Source of the DNA: an uncultured Bacteroidales bacterium
Lineage (GTDB): Bacteria; Bacteroidota; Bacteroidia; Bacteroidales; Paludibacteraceae
Assembly: GCA_946059305.1 (NCBI GenBank)
Contig: CAMGMU010000008.1
Span: 1 to 47,212, forward strand
Direction: 5' to 3'
Length of the DNA stretch: 47,212 bases
Of this stretch, positions 18,465 to 26,533 are shown piece after piece. The notes beneath the pieces were generated by a model that was not told the origin of the DNA, made no database searches, and saw only the letters and a program-made list of their open reading frames with translations. Position numbers and translations under genes: made by a program. Numbering within the stretch: the first letter of the stretch is position 1; the number at the start of each line of letters is the position of its first letter.

Positions 18465-18783
18465 GTTAAAATGTTAATTTGTTAATTTAACTTTTTGATG
18501 ATTCTAAGTGTGTTCGTACAACTGTTTCTGCCCCACCATAAGCGGGTGTTTTTTTGACCCCACTATGTAGAAGCATGGAGCACCGAAGTATTTGTCCTTA
18601 GGGACTAAGTCATATGTCTATTTTTTTCAATCATATATACATTTTTCTATCTATAATAATACATTAATATATATAATATATATATTATCGCACGCGATAC
18701 AATAATATATATCTATTTAACTATTCAATATGTAGCATGCTCTGCGAGCCCACATCGTCCAATTAACAAATTAACATTTTAAC
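18465..18783. mobile_element. 319-bp AT-rich element bounded by perfect 23-bp inverted repeats
   Basis: The arms at 18465-18487 and 18761-18783 are exact reverse complements (core GTTAAAATGTTAATTTGTTA). The interior has no credible gene. It carries an extreme AT tract with a palindrome around 18670-18715 and a GTCC-TTA-GGAC hairpin near 18598. The form fits a MITE or an excised-element remnant, but no target-site duplication is evident and no second copy is in the window. Confidence 0.5.
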
Positions 18784-18852
18784 ATTTGCATTCGACTTAC
18801 TTTTTGTATTTTCTGCAAAAAGTATCTGCTCACGCCTTGAGGATAATGGCTG

Positions 18853-18883
18853 CAAAGGTACAAAAATATTTCACATTTGCAAA
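18853..18883 (-). promoter_or_regulatory. Orphan leftward promoter
   Basis: Minus-strand TACCTTTG (18853-18860) and TTTG (18880-18883) with a 19-nt spacer. It points into the gene-free region. Downstream are a perfect 9-bp hairpin TACTTTTTG/CAAAAAGTA (18798-18824) and then the inverted-repeat element, with no open frame longer than about a dozen codons nearby, so any product would be an RNA. Confidence 0.5.
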
Positions 18884-19000
18884 TTGCCAAACTATTTAGG
18901 GACTATTTTAATTGCCCAATTTTGGTTGTATTATTATGATTTCCGATACATCTATCTGATTTTTTTGATGAAAAAAGATGATAGTATCGCTTTTTTGTAG

Positions 19001-19215
19001 TACTTTTGCATCGCCTTTCAGAAGAAGTCTCTGCTTGACGACTATGGAAGGCGTTGTCATACTGTTTTATGCTATTACTGATTTTTTACTGATTCTCAAA
19101 ATTATTACTACTTATGTAAGCTACTTTCACTATTCGACTGCCAAACCTTAACTACTTTTAGTCTGGTTGGCGAAACCCGGGCGGAAACCACCCAACGCGT
19201 GTCGGTTGCGTTGGT
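19001..19215 (+). other. Candidate structured RNA in a gene-free region
   Basis: TACTTTTG at 19001-19008 resembles a -7 element, though no good -33 is visible. Downstream is a hairpin CGCCTTTC/GGAAGGCG, then near 19138-19215 three successive hairpins: GCCAA-A-CC/GGTTGGC, a short GGG/CCC one, and CCAACGC/GCGTTGG. The rest of 19216-19363 is T- and C-rich with no feature I can support. I cannot match this to a known RNA family; 6S-type or another small RNA is possible. The open frame at 19167-19442 overlaps lysR on the other strand and is not convincing. Confidence 0.3.
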
Positions 19216-19363
19216 CCTTCCACTTCTGCTTTCCTTCCATAAGCGCCATTTTTGAAACGGTTCTCAAGAGGGGTTCTTCAAGTCCTATTCTTCCGATTTT
19301 GATCTTCCACCCCATCAGGCTTTTTCTGTTTTTCCTATTTGAGTGTTTTTCCTGCGAATCGCT

Positions 19364-20260
19364 TCATCGGCTGAGAATGGCTTGCTTATCGGCTTCCGCT
19401 TTGATCAGCTCCTTCAGCAGTTCCGCGCTCGGTTTTGAGTAACTGTCGCGCAACCAATGAATACAGCCAACCAGTACCTCCGTGCAATCCGTGATTGGGA
19501 CAGCACGGAGGTTTTCTTTGCCATTGATTACGATGCCTGCATGGAGCGTTGCAAATTGGGAATGCTCTACCATCTCGATCATCAGTTCCGGTTCGCTCAC
19601 CTCCAAACGAGGGGTAGGGGTCAAACCGGCATTGGCAAACACACGATTCAAATCTTTGCGGATTACGAGTTCGGGCGAAGGGAGAATGAGTGGGTAGGGC
19701 ATCACTTCGCTGAGGGTTACGCCCGCTCTGTCAGCCAACGCATGTGTCTTGTTGCAAATGAAGCAGAGGCGGTCTTTAAAGATCGGCAACGACTCCACCT
19801 CATCCGATATACGTTGCGGATGGAGCGTGATAGCCAAATCGACCAGCTTATGCAGGAGCATGTGGCGGATATCGATGGCGTTGGAGCATTCTATTTGCAC
19901 TTGCAGTTTCGGGTATTTCATTGCCATCTCTCTGATGGGAGCCTTCAGCAGCGATTTGCAGGTACTTGTTACGCCAATGCGTAGTCGTCCACCGATGCCT
20001 TCTTTGAGCCCGCGAACCACATCTCTGCACGCCTCTGCGTCTTTCCATGCCATAGCGGCTACAGGTCGAAGCCGTTCGCCTGCCTCCGTAAGCACTACCC
20101 GATGCGAACTCCTGCGAAACAGAGGAGTTCCCAATTCTTCTTCGAGCTGCTTGATTTGCTCGGATAGGGCCGATTGCGAAATATACAGTTTTTCTGCTGC
20201 CCGAGAGAAACTCAGATATTCCGCTACTGCCAAAAAACCTTTTATTTGCCGTAATTCCAT
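19364..20260 (-). CDS. LysR family transcriptional regulator
   Basis: The 298-residue protein has an N-terminal winged helix (MELRQIKGFLAVAEYLSFSRAAEKL, with recognition helix SQSALSEQIKQLEEELG) and a substrate-binding-like effector domain from about residue 90 (GRLRIGVTSTCKSLL). Regulators of this type usually act on a nearby divergent gene, but no divergent target adjoins it. It lies 34 nt after the membrane TPR/HTH regulator and may be co-transcribed with it. Its ligand is unknown. Confidence 0.92.
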   Translation of the reverse strand: MELRQIKGFLAVAEYLSFSRAAEKLYISQSALSEQIKQLEEELGTPLFRRSSHRVVLTEAGERLRPVAAMAWKDAEACRDVVRGLKEGIGGRLRIGVTSTCKSLLKAPIREMAMKYPKLQVQIECSNAIDIRHMLLHKLVDLAITLHPQRISDEVESLPIFKDRLCFICNKTHALADRAGVTLSEVMPYPLILPSPELVIRKDLNRVFANAGLTPTPRLEVSEPELMIEMVEHSQFATLHAGIVINGKENLRAVPITDCTEVLVGCIHWLRDSYSKPSAELLKELIKAEADKQAILSR

Positions 20261-20294
20261 CGTGTATAGTTTTGCTGGCCGAGGCCATTGATTA

Positions 20295-21935
20295 TTATTT
20301 GTCGTTCAGTTCCGTCTGTTTGGTACTGTATTCGTTGATTAACCACCAATCGAGGTTGGTGTCTCCGTCCAAACCGATGGCTTGCTTGATGCGGTTGCGC
20401 CTGTTCCATACCGTGTTCTTGGCCAAACCGAGGAGCAGGCATATATCTGCGTTGTCGATGCCGAGGATGATGAGTGAAATAACTTTTATATCCACAGTTT
20501 TCAGGCCCGGATATTGCTCCTGCAAATGGGATAGTACATGTTCGTAGCAGGCGTTGAATTCCTCTACAAACTCGTTCCATTGAGAAGGTGAGGTGAAGGT
20601 ACTCAACTGAATAAACTCATCTGCCCATTGCGGCAGTTCGGCATCTTTCTGCTGGTGCAAGATAGCCTCTTGCAAACTCTTATTCATCCTTACGCGTTGC
20701 TCGATAACTCGCTTCAAGGTGTCTCTTCTCAGTTCCAGTTCCTCGCGCATAAGGGCCATCTTCTGCCTGGTTTGCGCCTTCTCAAGGAGGGCACGAGTAT
20801 GGCGTTTTTGCCAAATGATAATGGCGGCAATGATAGCAATCAGCACCAAGGCTATAATGGCGGCAAGGCTGAAGTAGAGGTGCTGTTTCTCGAGTTCCAA
20901 CTGCAGGTTCTTCGCCCTTTCTGCCTCATTATCATAGCGTTGCGCAATGGCATACGTCTGTGTGCGGATCTGCTGCTCGGTTCGGGCAGTGGTACGATTG
21001 TATAGGTCGAGAAGTTCGAGATATGCGCTTCTATCGCGCCCCAAAGCGTGAAGATACTGGCTTTCCCAAAGCGAAAATTGCGTGGTACTCCAGTCTTTGG
21101 CCGTAGTGTCTTGAGCGAGGATATCCAGATAGCAGCGAGCTGAATCCGGTTGACCGCTCCTCAGATAATACTTCACAATATCGTAAGCATAGCGCTTCAT
21201 GTGCATGCTGTCGCATAAGTAACGGCTGATGCGGATGCTCTCTTTCTTTTCGTCAGCAGAAGCAGATGAGGCAGCCGCCGCATATTGAATCTCTAAGCAG
21301 AGGATCGGGTCGTTGGTTTGGCGTGCATAGCCGAGTGCTTTCTCGAAACAAGCATTCTTGCTGCTGTCGCTCCGCATGCGTCCGAGTTCGCGCCATACGC
21401 ACGCCTGATAGAGTGGTAGGTTGGTGGGCGTAATATACTCAGCGGCACGGCTGTAATACGATTCCGCTTCTTCATAGAGCTGCTCTTCTTCGTTGATGCG
21501 ACCCATCTTATAATAGGTCATACCCGCGATGATACCCATGGGTTGGAGCCGTTCGGCTTCTTTCAGTTGCCGCATTGCAGTGGTGTTGTCGCCCGTCCAA
21601 TTGGCATAGGCACCTATGATATAATAGGCTTCGGCAGCAGAAGCGGCATCCTGATGTGAGGCGAACCACGATGCCAAGGCCTGCATCGATTCCTCGCTCT
21701 GAAGCTGCTGACGCAATTTCAAATCCAAATGTGCTTTCAGCAGTTCGAGCCGTTTGTTCTCGTATCTGCTCAGGTTCGCGTGCGCGAGCGTATTTAATAA
21801 GGTGTCGGATCTGAGAGGGGCTTCCCATAGCAGCGATTCCGCCTCCTGAAGCTGCGGGTTCGTGACTTCCATGTGGCCGCTGCAGGCGGTCAGAAGGGCA
21901 CCAAGGAGCAATATGTACAGATAGCGGTTTTTCAT
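20295..21935 (-). CDS. Membrane-anchored TPR regulator with C-terminal helix-turn-helix
   Basis: The 546-residue protein has an N-terminal signal or lipobox-like segment (LLTAC, C18), a TPR-type helical domain (about 25-340), one clear membrane segment (about 353-375), a basic coiled coil (about 376-430) and a C-terminal LuxR-like helix-turn-helix (about 483-515, ICLLLGLAKNTVWNRRNRIK). This layout fits a one-component sensor with a periplasmic TPR domain and a cytoplasmic DNA-binding end, a known Bacteroidota type whose signals are mostly unknown. The predicted promoter lies only about 10 nt upstream of the ATG, so the mRNA is almost leaderless. A LysR gene follows. Confidence 0.85.
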   Translation of the reverse strand: MKNRYLYILLLGALLTACSGHMEVTNPQLQEAESLLWEAPLRSDTLLNTLAHANLSRYENKRLELLKAHLDLKLRQQLQSEESMQALASWFASHQDAASAAEAYYIIGAYANWTGDNTTAMRQLKEAERLQPMGIIAGMTYYKMGRINEEEQLYEEAESYYSRAAEYITPTNLPLYQACVWRELGRMRSDSSKNACFEKALGYARQTNDPILCLEIQYAAAASSASADEKKESIRISRYLCDSMHMKRYAYDIVKYYLRSGQPDSARCYLDILAQDTTAKDWSTTQFSLWESQYLHALGRDRSAYLELLDLYNRTTARTEQQIRTQTYAIAQRYDNEAERAKNLQLELEKQHLYFSLAAIIALVLIAIIAAIIIWQKRHTRALLEKAQTRQKMALMREELELRRDTLKRVIEQRVRMNKSLQEAILHQQKDAELPQWADEFIQLSTFTSPSQWNEFVEEFNACYEHVLSHLQEQYPGLKTVDIKVISLIILGIDNADICLLLGLAKNTVWNRRNRIKQAIGLDGDTNLDWWLINEYSTKQTELNDK

Positions 21936-21945
21936 AATTATTGCG

Positions 21946-21976
21946 CAAAATTAGGCTTTTTTTTTCATTCTTGCAA
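21946..21976 (-). promoter_or_regulatory. Promoter of TPR/HTH regulator
   Basis: Minus-strand TAATTTTG (21946-21953) and TTG (21974-21976) are separated by 20 nt. The start codon at 21935 leaves a leader of about 5 nt. Confidence 0.75.
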
Positions 21977-22080
21977 TACCTAACCAACCCTTGCATAAGT
22001 TTTTTTTTTCGTCACACCTGTAACTCGCTGATAATCAATAATGCTTGTGACGAAATTTTTTTCGTTGCATAAGTCGAAAA

Positions 22081-22112
22081 TTTGCGTATGTCAGAAAAAA
22101 GTAGTAACTTTG
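22081..22112 (+). promoter_or_regulatory. Promoter of the lipoprotein/OMP pair
   Basis: TTTG at 22081-22084, a 20-nt spacer and TAACTTTG at 22105-22112. The leader to the ATG at 22180 is about 60 nt. Confidence 0.8.
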
Positions 22113-22179
22113 CACTCGAAATCATTCGCTAATCCATGTGATTTCAGGATTGTAAATATGAATTTTAAAAATATAGCGT

Positions 22180-22617
22180 ATGAAAAAAATCTTGTATGTA
22201 TTTCTGCTTGCATGTGTAGTATGCAGTTGTTCGTCTGATAAGGATCTGCCTAATGCAGAGGTGCATGATTATCTGCGGAAGCTTACCAGTAGCGATATGC
22301 AGGGGTCGTTGTCGGCAGATACCATCACTCCGCCATCCAATCCGCTTGCTCCGCGCGAGGAAAATACCTATACGATTGCAGGGGTGCTTGTTGTGTCGTA
22401 TGACAATCATCCGGCTGTTCGCACGCTCCAGAACGGAAATCATTATTATGTACTCGATAAATATAAGAGGTACATGCGGTTTGATAATCCTCTTCTGCAA
22501 GGCCTGACTATTGGTGATACCATCGGGGTTACAGGCGAGCTTTATAAAGATGAGGAGCTGTTCATCATCCCTTCTGAGATTGCTGTAATCAGCACGTATC
22601 AGGGAAATCAACAATAG
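22180..22617 (+). CDS. Hypothetical lipoprotein
   Basis: The 145-residue protein has a lipoprotein signal (MKKILYVFLLACVVCSCSS; cleavage before C17 or a neighbouring Cys). Its mature part contains NTYTIAGVLVVSYDNHPAVRTL, HYYVLDKYKRYMRFDNPLL and GDTIGVTGELYKD. The strand pattern and the GVTGEL segment suggest a small OB-fold-like barrel, but I do not recognise a named family. It is followed 28 nt later by a probable outer-membrane barrel gene. Function unknown. Confidence 0.75.
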   Translation: MKKILYVFLLACVVCSCSSDKDLPNAEVHDYLRKLTSSDMQGSLSADTITPPSNPLAPREENTYTIAGVLVVSYDNHPAVRTLQNGNHYYVLDKYKRYMRFDNPLLQGLTIGDTIGVTGELYKDEELFIIPSEIAVISTYQGNQQ

Positions 22618-22645
22618 GTCTTTCAGAAAAGTGTTTGCGTTCGTT

Positions 22646-23347
22646 ATGAAATCTGTTTTTAGAAAAACCCTTGTAGTTCTCTGTGCGGTATGTATGCCGC
22701 TGATGCTTTCGGCCAAAGAGCACGAGCCGATAGCACACCCGCACGAAATTCGCATTGGTATTGGCGATAATATCTTTGATTATTATCCTGTTTTTTATGC
22801 ATACATGCCAGATCCAGTATCTCAGGATCCGTATTCGTATTATGGTACCACTACGGAGCAAGTGCATGAGATATTGATGAATGCGCGCAGGTATTCGTAT
22901 GAGTATTCAAACTATATCCCCCATTTTTTCGTGGGCTATCAGTATCGGTTTCGCACGTGGTTCAGTTTTGGTGTTCAGCTCGATATGAATGGAAAGCAGA
23001 AGCTTTTTGATGTGGTGAATGGGTATGGCGACAGATGCGGTTCTGGCACCCTCCGCACCTTTAATATGGCGATTATTCCGGAGGTAAAATTCACGTATCC
23101 CTCTAAGTCGCAATATGTGCGCGCTTTCAGTGGTATTGGTTTAGGAGCTGCTATACAAGTGGAGCAGGATACGTGGGAGAATATGCGGTATTGCGAAGGC
23201 TCACCAGCAATCCAAATCACGTTGGTAGGTATCGATTTCGGTCGTGGCCCTTGGTTCGGTAACGTGGAAGTAGGTGCGCTCTTTGAGCCCGTCCATGAGA
23301 TAATCTGCCATAAGCTCCTCTCCCTGTCTGTCGGCTATCGGTTCTGA
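22646..23347 (+). CDS. Hypothetical outer-membrane beta-barrel protein
   Basis: The 233-residue protein has a signal peptide (MKSVFRKTLVVLCAVCMPLMLSA) and alternating beta-strand segments ending in LLSLSVGYRF. The terminal aromatic residue and strand pattern fit a small outer-membrane barrel. Segments such as PHFFVGYQYRFRTWFSFGVQLD and FSGIGLGAAIQVEQ look like paired strands. The ATG at 22646 is chosen over an in-frame GTG at 22631 because it starts the signal peptide. It is probably co-transcribed with the lipoprotein before it. No specific family recognised. Confidence 0.7.
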   Translation: MKSVFRKTLVVLCAVCMPLMLSAKEHEPIAHPHEIRIGIGDNIFDYYPVFYAYMPDPVSQDPYSYYGTTTEQVHEILMNARRYSYEYSNYIPHFFVGYQYRFRTWFSFGVQLDMNGKQKLFDVVNGYGDRCGSGTLRTFNMAIIPEVKFTYPSKSQYVRAFSGIGLGAAIQVEQDTWENMRYCEGSPAIQITLVGIDFGRGPWFGNVEVGALFEPVHEIICHKLLSLSVGYRF

Positions 23348-23401
23348 GCAATGAGCTGTGAGCAATGAGCTGTGAGCAATGAGCAATGAGCTGTGAGCTA
23401 T
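23346..23401. repeat. 7-bp tandem repeat array, eight units
   Basis: Eight consecutive heptamers alternate mainly between GAGCAAT and GAGCTGT and end with GAGCTAT. The array starts inside the TGA stop of the outer-membrane gene and fills almost the whole space to the convergent Usp-like gene. The length is a multiple of 7 and likely to vary between strains. Confidence 0.85.
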
Positions 23402-23408
23402 GAGATGC

Positions 23409-24119
23409 TCAGTCGCATAATGAAAACAAGTCTCCTCGCGGATTCAACAGCATCACCGGCACGATCGAGTGCAGAATCACATAGCGTTCGGCAGGACCGA
23501 AGAACAGGTCGTCTAATCCGTATTCGCGAGAGGCTGTGAGCACGACCATGTCGGGCGTTAAGTCGCGCATGCGAGAGGGCACTTCTTTATACACCGACAG
23601 GCTGTCTTTCTTTGCCATTACTATTTCTACCGGCAACTCTTGATGCGCCAAAAACGTGCGGATTTTTCCTGCATTGTGCTGTGCACGATGACCATAATCT
23701 TTAGCTTGCAGGAGCGTGATTTTCGCTCCCGTATAGCGGCTCAAATGCCCTAATATCTCTGATTTATACACCTCTTCTTCGAGCATCGTAACGGGTGCAA
23801 GTATCTGATGCAGAGCCGTTTCCTGTTCGGCCAATACGGGCATCTTACGCATGCTGTCCGTAAGAAAAACGTACGGAATACGCAAGCTTCTGCAGGCGTT
23901 GAGAAACCGCTGAATAATCCGTTTGTTGCATTCGGCCGAGATGAAAATCAAATCCACCCCTTCGTCTTGCAGCCACTGGCTGAACCCATCGGCATCAGCT
24001 GTGGCTGTCAGCATGTCGGCATCTATCCGCATGTACTCCTTGCCCATGCGTTCCGTCAGCCGCATCGCCCATTGCCGATGCAGATCATACGTGCTGTCTT
24101 CTATATGCAAAAATTTCAT
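23409..24119 (-). CDS. Universal stress protein-like protein
   Basis: The 236-residue protein resembles tandem Usp (HUP-fold) proteins. The second half, from about residue 105, has APVTMLEEEVYKSEILGHLSRYTGAKITLLQAKDYG and ends DMVVLTASREYG...LHSIVPVMLLNP, as in Usp domains. The first half is a more divergent alpha/beta unit. The G-2x-G-9x-G(S/T) ATP-binding motif is not intact, so it may not bind ATP. It lies 39 nt after a substrate-binding lipoprotein gene in the engB unit. Precise role unknown. Confidence 0.65.
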   Translation of the reverse strand: MKFLHIEDSTYDLHRQWAMRLTERMGKEYMRIDADMLTATADADGFSQWLQDEGVDLIFISAECNKRIIQRFLNACRSLRIPYVFLTDSMRKMPVLAEQETALHQILAPVTMLEEEVYKSEILGHLSRYTGAKITLLQAKDYGHRAQHNAGKIRTFLAHQELPVEIVMAKKDSLSVYKEVPSRMRDLTPDMVVLTASREYGLDDLFFGPAERYVILHSIVPVMLLNPRGDLFSLCD

Positions 24120-24158
24120 TTCCGGTAGCTATTTTGATGGCATGTTTTGCATTCGATC

Positions 24159-25199
24159 TTAATGGAGAGCCGAAGCAAAGTAAAGCGAGTCCGTTTGTCC
24201 TTTTGCGATAGATATAAAATCCTGCAAAACGAGGTCGGGTCGTACTACACCCGTCTCCCAGAAATCGTTGCCGCCCTCTGGGGTGGTGCGTTTGTAGAGG
24301 TTATACACCCGACCATTGTTAAAGGCCTTGAACCAACTGTGTTTGCTGTCTATCTGCTGGAGTTCATCGAGTGATTTGGCAGGAGCACCCACCCATATAT
24401 CGGCATCCTTAAAGTCCAATAGTGCCTGCTCGAAGGAGAGCGGGAGGGAACCTTTGGTCGTGTCCGCCTCATATCGGTATGCCAATCCGGCATCGCGGAA
24501 GAGTTGCGCCATATATGTGCGTCCGGAGGGCACGTACCATGTGCCTTGCCATGTGCCGCCTGATACGACCGACAGCCGTTCTGATTGTTTGGGTTGTGCG
24601 GCCAATGCTTCGTAATGTGCTTTTACCTCACGGAAGATCGAGTCTGCCTCGGCTTGCTTACCAATGAGTACTCCAATCACGCGAATCCATTCCGCACGAG
24701 CCAACGGATGCACCTCTGTCCATTCGTTGATGGGGATCACGGGGGTACCAATCTTGCGGAGCACATCGGCATTCTTATCATCTTGCTGATAGGTGGAGAG
24801 CAAGACGATATCGGCATTGGCACGCAGGATACGTTCGGCATCGAGCGAGAGGTCCGACCCTAAGTCCATCGCGCCTGCGCGCTTACTGTAGATGAGGTGG
24901 GGCGAACAGTAGCCCGCTACGAGCGAGTCGGCTCCGAGTGCGTGGATGAAACCTGCCTGTGTGGCGGAGTTCGTGGCCAAACGGCAGTATGGCTGGTCGT
25001 CTTTTACAGTCAGTTCGGCCATCACCTTACCTGCCTCCCATGGGGAGAAAATGCGAATCATAGTGCCATCGTCTGTGCGGCTCAATACAAACCCTTGCGC
25101 GTATTGACCTTCCGGCACTTCGTTGACGGAATCCAGACGATTGCATCCGGATAACAAAAATATGGATAATAAGTTGATTATCAGTAGTTTCGTTTTCAT
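24159..25199 (-). CDS. ABC transporter substrate-binding lipoprotein (BtuF/FepB-like)
   Basis: The 346-residue protein has a lipobox LSGC (C19) and the periplasmic-binding fold of cobalamin and iron-siderophore transporters. The blocks seen are [51 protein letters not shown] and the C-terminal [12 protein letters not shown]. No permease or ATPase gene is adjacent, so it must work with a transporter elsewhere or have another role. It overlaps engB by four bases (ATGA), which implies coupling to that housekeeping gene. Ligand not determinable from the sequence. Confidence 0.87.
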   Translation of the reverse strand: MKTKLLIINLLSIFLLSGCNRLDSVNEVPEGQYAQGFVLSRTDDGTMIRIFSPWEAGKVMAELTVKDDQPYCRLATNSATQAGFIHALGADSLVAGYCSPHLIYSKRAGAMDLGSDLSLDAERILRANADIVLLSTYQQDDKNADVLRKIGTPVIPINEWTEVHPLARAEWIRVIGVLIGKQAEADSIFREVKAHYEALAAQPKQSERLSVVSGGTWQGTWYVPSGRTYMAQLFRDAGLAYRYEADTTKGSLPLSFEQALLDFKDADIWVGAPAKSLDELQQIDSKHSWFKAFNNGRVYNLYKRTTPEGGNDFWETGVVRPDLVLQDFISIAKGQTDSLYFASALH

Positions 25200-25825
25200 T
25201 TTTCTGCTAATTTTTGGTTCACTTCATCGATATAAGCAAGCACTTCTTCACCTCCCATGCCGGTCTCGGAGGAGGTCACGAAGATAGGTGGCAACTCTTC
25301 CCACGTCTCGAGCAGCCGCTCTTTGTAAGCGTGGATATTCATTTTTAGCTTGCCGCTTCCTACCTTATCGGCTTTGGTAAACACGATAGCAAACGGCACC
25401 CCTTGCAGGCCGCACCATTCGATGAATTCGAGGTCGATCTTCTGTGGCTCATGACGCGCATCTACCAACACAAAGAGGCTCACAAGCTGCTCTCGCCTGA
25501 GGCAGTAGCCCTCGATCATCTTGCGGAGCTGCTCGCGTTGTTGCTGACCCGTACGCGCATAACCATAGCCGGGGAGATCCACTAAATGCCATTGTTCTTG
25601 CGTCTTGTCGCTTCGGGTGCTGGAGATAAGGAAATGGTTGATGGTGAGGGTCTTACCGGGTTTCTGAGAGGTCTTGGCCAGCCCTTCGTGATGCGTGAGC
25701 ATATTGATGAGCGAAGATTTGCCCACGTTGCTTCGTCCGATAAACGCATATTCCGGCAACTGATGCACCGGACATTTCTCTACGTTCGGACACGATATTA
25801 CGTAACTGGATTGATGAATCGTCAT
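25196..25825 (-). CDS. engB: Ribosome biogenesis GTPase EngB (YsxC/YihA)
   Basis: The 209-residue TRAFAC GTPase has G1 GRSNVGKS (30-37), a G2-region threonine after [10 protein letters not shown]3 DLPGYG and G4 TKAD, all as in EngB, which assists large-subunit assembly. The length is normal. A promoter lies at 25860-25890. The downstream gene is a substrate-binding lipoprotein with a four-base overlap. Confidence 0.96.
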   Translation of the reverse strand: MTIHQSSYVISCPNVEKCPVHQLPEYAFIGRSNVGKSSLINMLTHHEGLAKTSQKPGKTLTINHFLISSTRSDKTQEQWHLVDLPGYGYARTGQQQREQLRKMIEGYCLRREQLVSLFVLVDARHEPQKIDLEFIEWCGLQGVPFAIVFTKADKVGSGKLKMNIHAYKERLLETWEELPPIFVTSSETGMGGEEVLAYIDEVNQKLAEK

Positions 25826-25859
25826 ATAGTCTTAGCCGCCCTTATGCAGCTTCCCGCTG

Positions 25860-25890
25860 CAAAGGTAATATAAATTATTCACATAACAAA
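25860..25890 (-). promoter_or_regulatory. Promoter of the engB unit
   Basis: Minus-strand TACCTTTG (25860-25867) and TTTG (25887-25890) with a 19-nt spacer; the leader is about 30 nt. Confidence 0.78.
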
Positions 25891-25924
25891 ATATTAAGAA
25901 CAAAATTTTCAAGATTCTCAAAAT

Positions 25925-26012
25925 AAGAAACCAAAAGGTGACAAAACAACAATACTTGTTACCCACAATTAATCATTATCTTTTCGAATATGGGAATTAT
26001 TAGAACCCACCT
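25925..26012 (+). repeat. Truncated copy of the MITE-like element (right end only)
   Basis: This 88-bp segment aligns with 26409-26495. Shared blocks are AAGAAACCAAAAG-TGACAAA, TTGTTACCCACAAT and ATGGGAATTnTTAGAACCCACCT. The left end of the element is missing here. The gene-free interval 25891-26533 otherwise holds the 11-bp repeats and the full element. Confidence 0.7.
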
Positions 26013-26080
26013 TAAAAATAGTACATTTTAGAGAGGATGTAATTCGATTATATTTTTTGCATCCTATGGCTTCGGTAAAG

Positions 26081-26113
26081 GTCCTCAATGAGTCCTCAAT
26101 GGGTCCTCATCGC
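26081..26113. repeat. 11-bp tandem repeat, three units
   Basis: Units GTCCTCAATGA, GTCCTCAATGG and GTCCTCATCGC follow one another at 26081, 26092 and 26103. The same repeat occurs in the serpin leader at 18272-18303. Confidence 0.7.
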
Positions 26114-26287
26114 TCTTTATAGAAAAATCTGTCATATAAGTTGCTTTTGGGTAAAAAAGATTGACTCATATGCTGATGTCGTTTCTTAATAATCGTATAT
26201 ATGCTTTTACCTGTAAATTTCTCTATGATGCCATTTCCTTCACATCGATTCTCCAATAATGATAGCGTCTTCTTTGAGCAAAAGCAG

Positions 26288-26498
26288 TATAGGTGGGTTC
26301 TAAAAATTAGCCTTGTTAGATTTTGGATTTATTTTCGAGGAAAAATTGGAAGTAAAAGAGGGAGCGTAGCGAGCTACGTGACTGATTTTACTTACGATTT
26401 GGGCCGAAAAGAAACCAAAAGATGACAAATAATGCATTTTTGTTACCCACAATGATGAATAGTTTTTCTTAAATGGGAATTTTTAGAACCCACCTATA
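26288..26498. mobile_element. MITE-like element, 211 bp, with perfect 21-bp terminal inverted repeats
   Basis: The ends 26288-26308 (starting TATAGGTGGGTTCTAAAAAT) and 26478-26498 are exact reverse complements. The centre can fold: AAGTAAAA (26350) pairs with TTTTACTT (26386) around a perfect CGTAGC-GA-GCTACG hairpin (26365-26378). The TA at each end could be a TA target duplication, as for IS630/mariner-type elements, but this is inference. There is no transposase; the open frame at 26201-26425 spans the left end and is not credible. Related ends occur at 11125, 25991, 28682-28737 and 32588. Confidence 0.65.
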
Positions 26499-26533
26499 AC
26501 ATGTCTTATTTTTGATAGTTTGCTAACCGACTC

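Noticed and set aside
19167..19442. 91-residue frame 3' of lysR
   Set aside because: Half of it is antisense to the lysR C-terminus, and the rest covers the hairpin series; low-complexity Ser/Phe-rich product.
20245..20274. Rightward promoter-like TTTG...TAGTTTTG upstream of lysR
   Set aside because: The spacer is 18 nt, and it would drive antisense RNA into the TPR/HTH gene; no rightward gene follows.
23346..23401. CRISPR array
   Set aside because: The 7-bp units are contiguous with no spacers, and no cas gene is in the window.
26201..26425. 74-residue frame near the MITE-like element
   Set aside because: It runs across the left inverted repeat and the central hairpin, has no promoter and no similarity I recognise.
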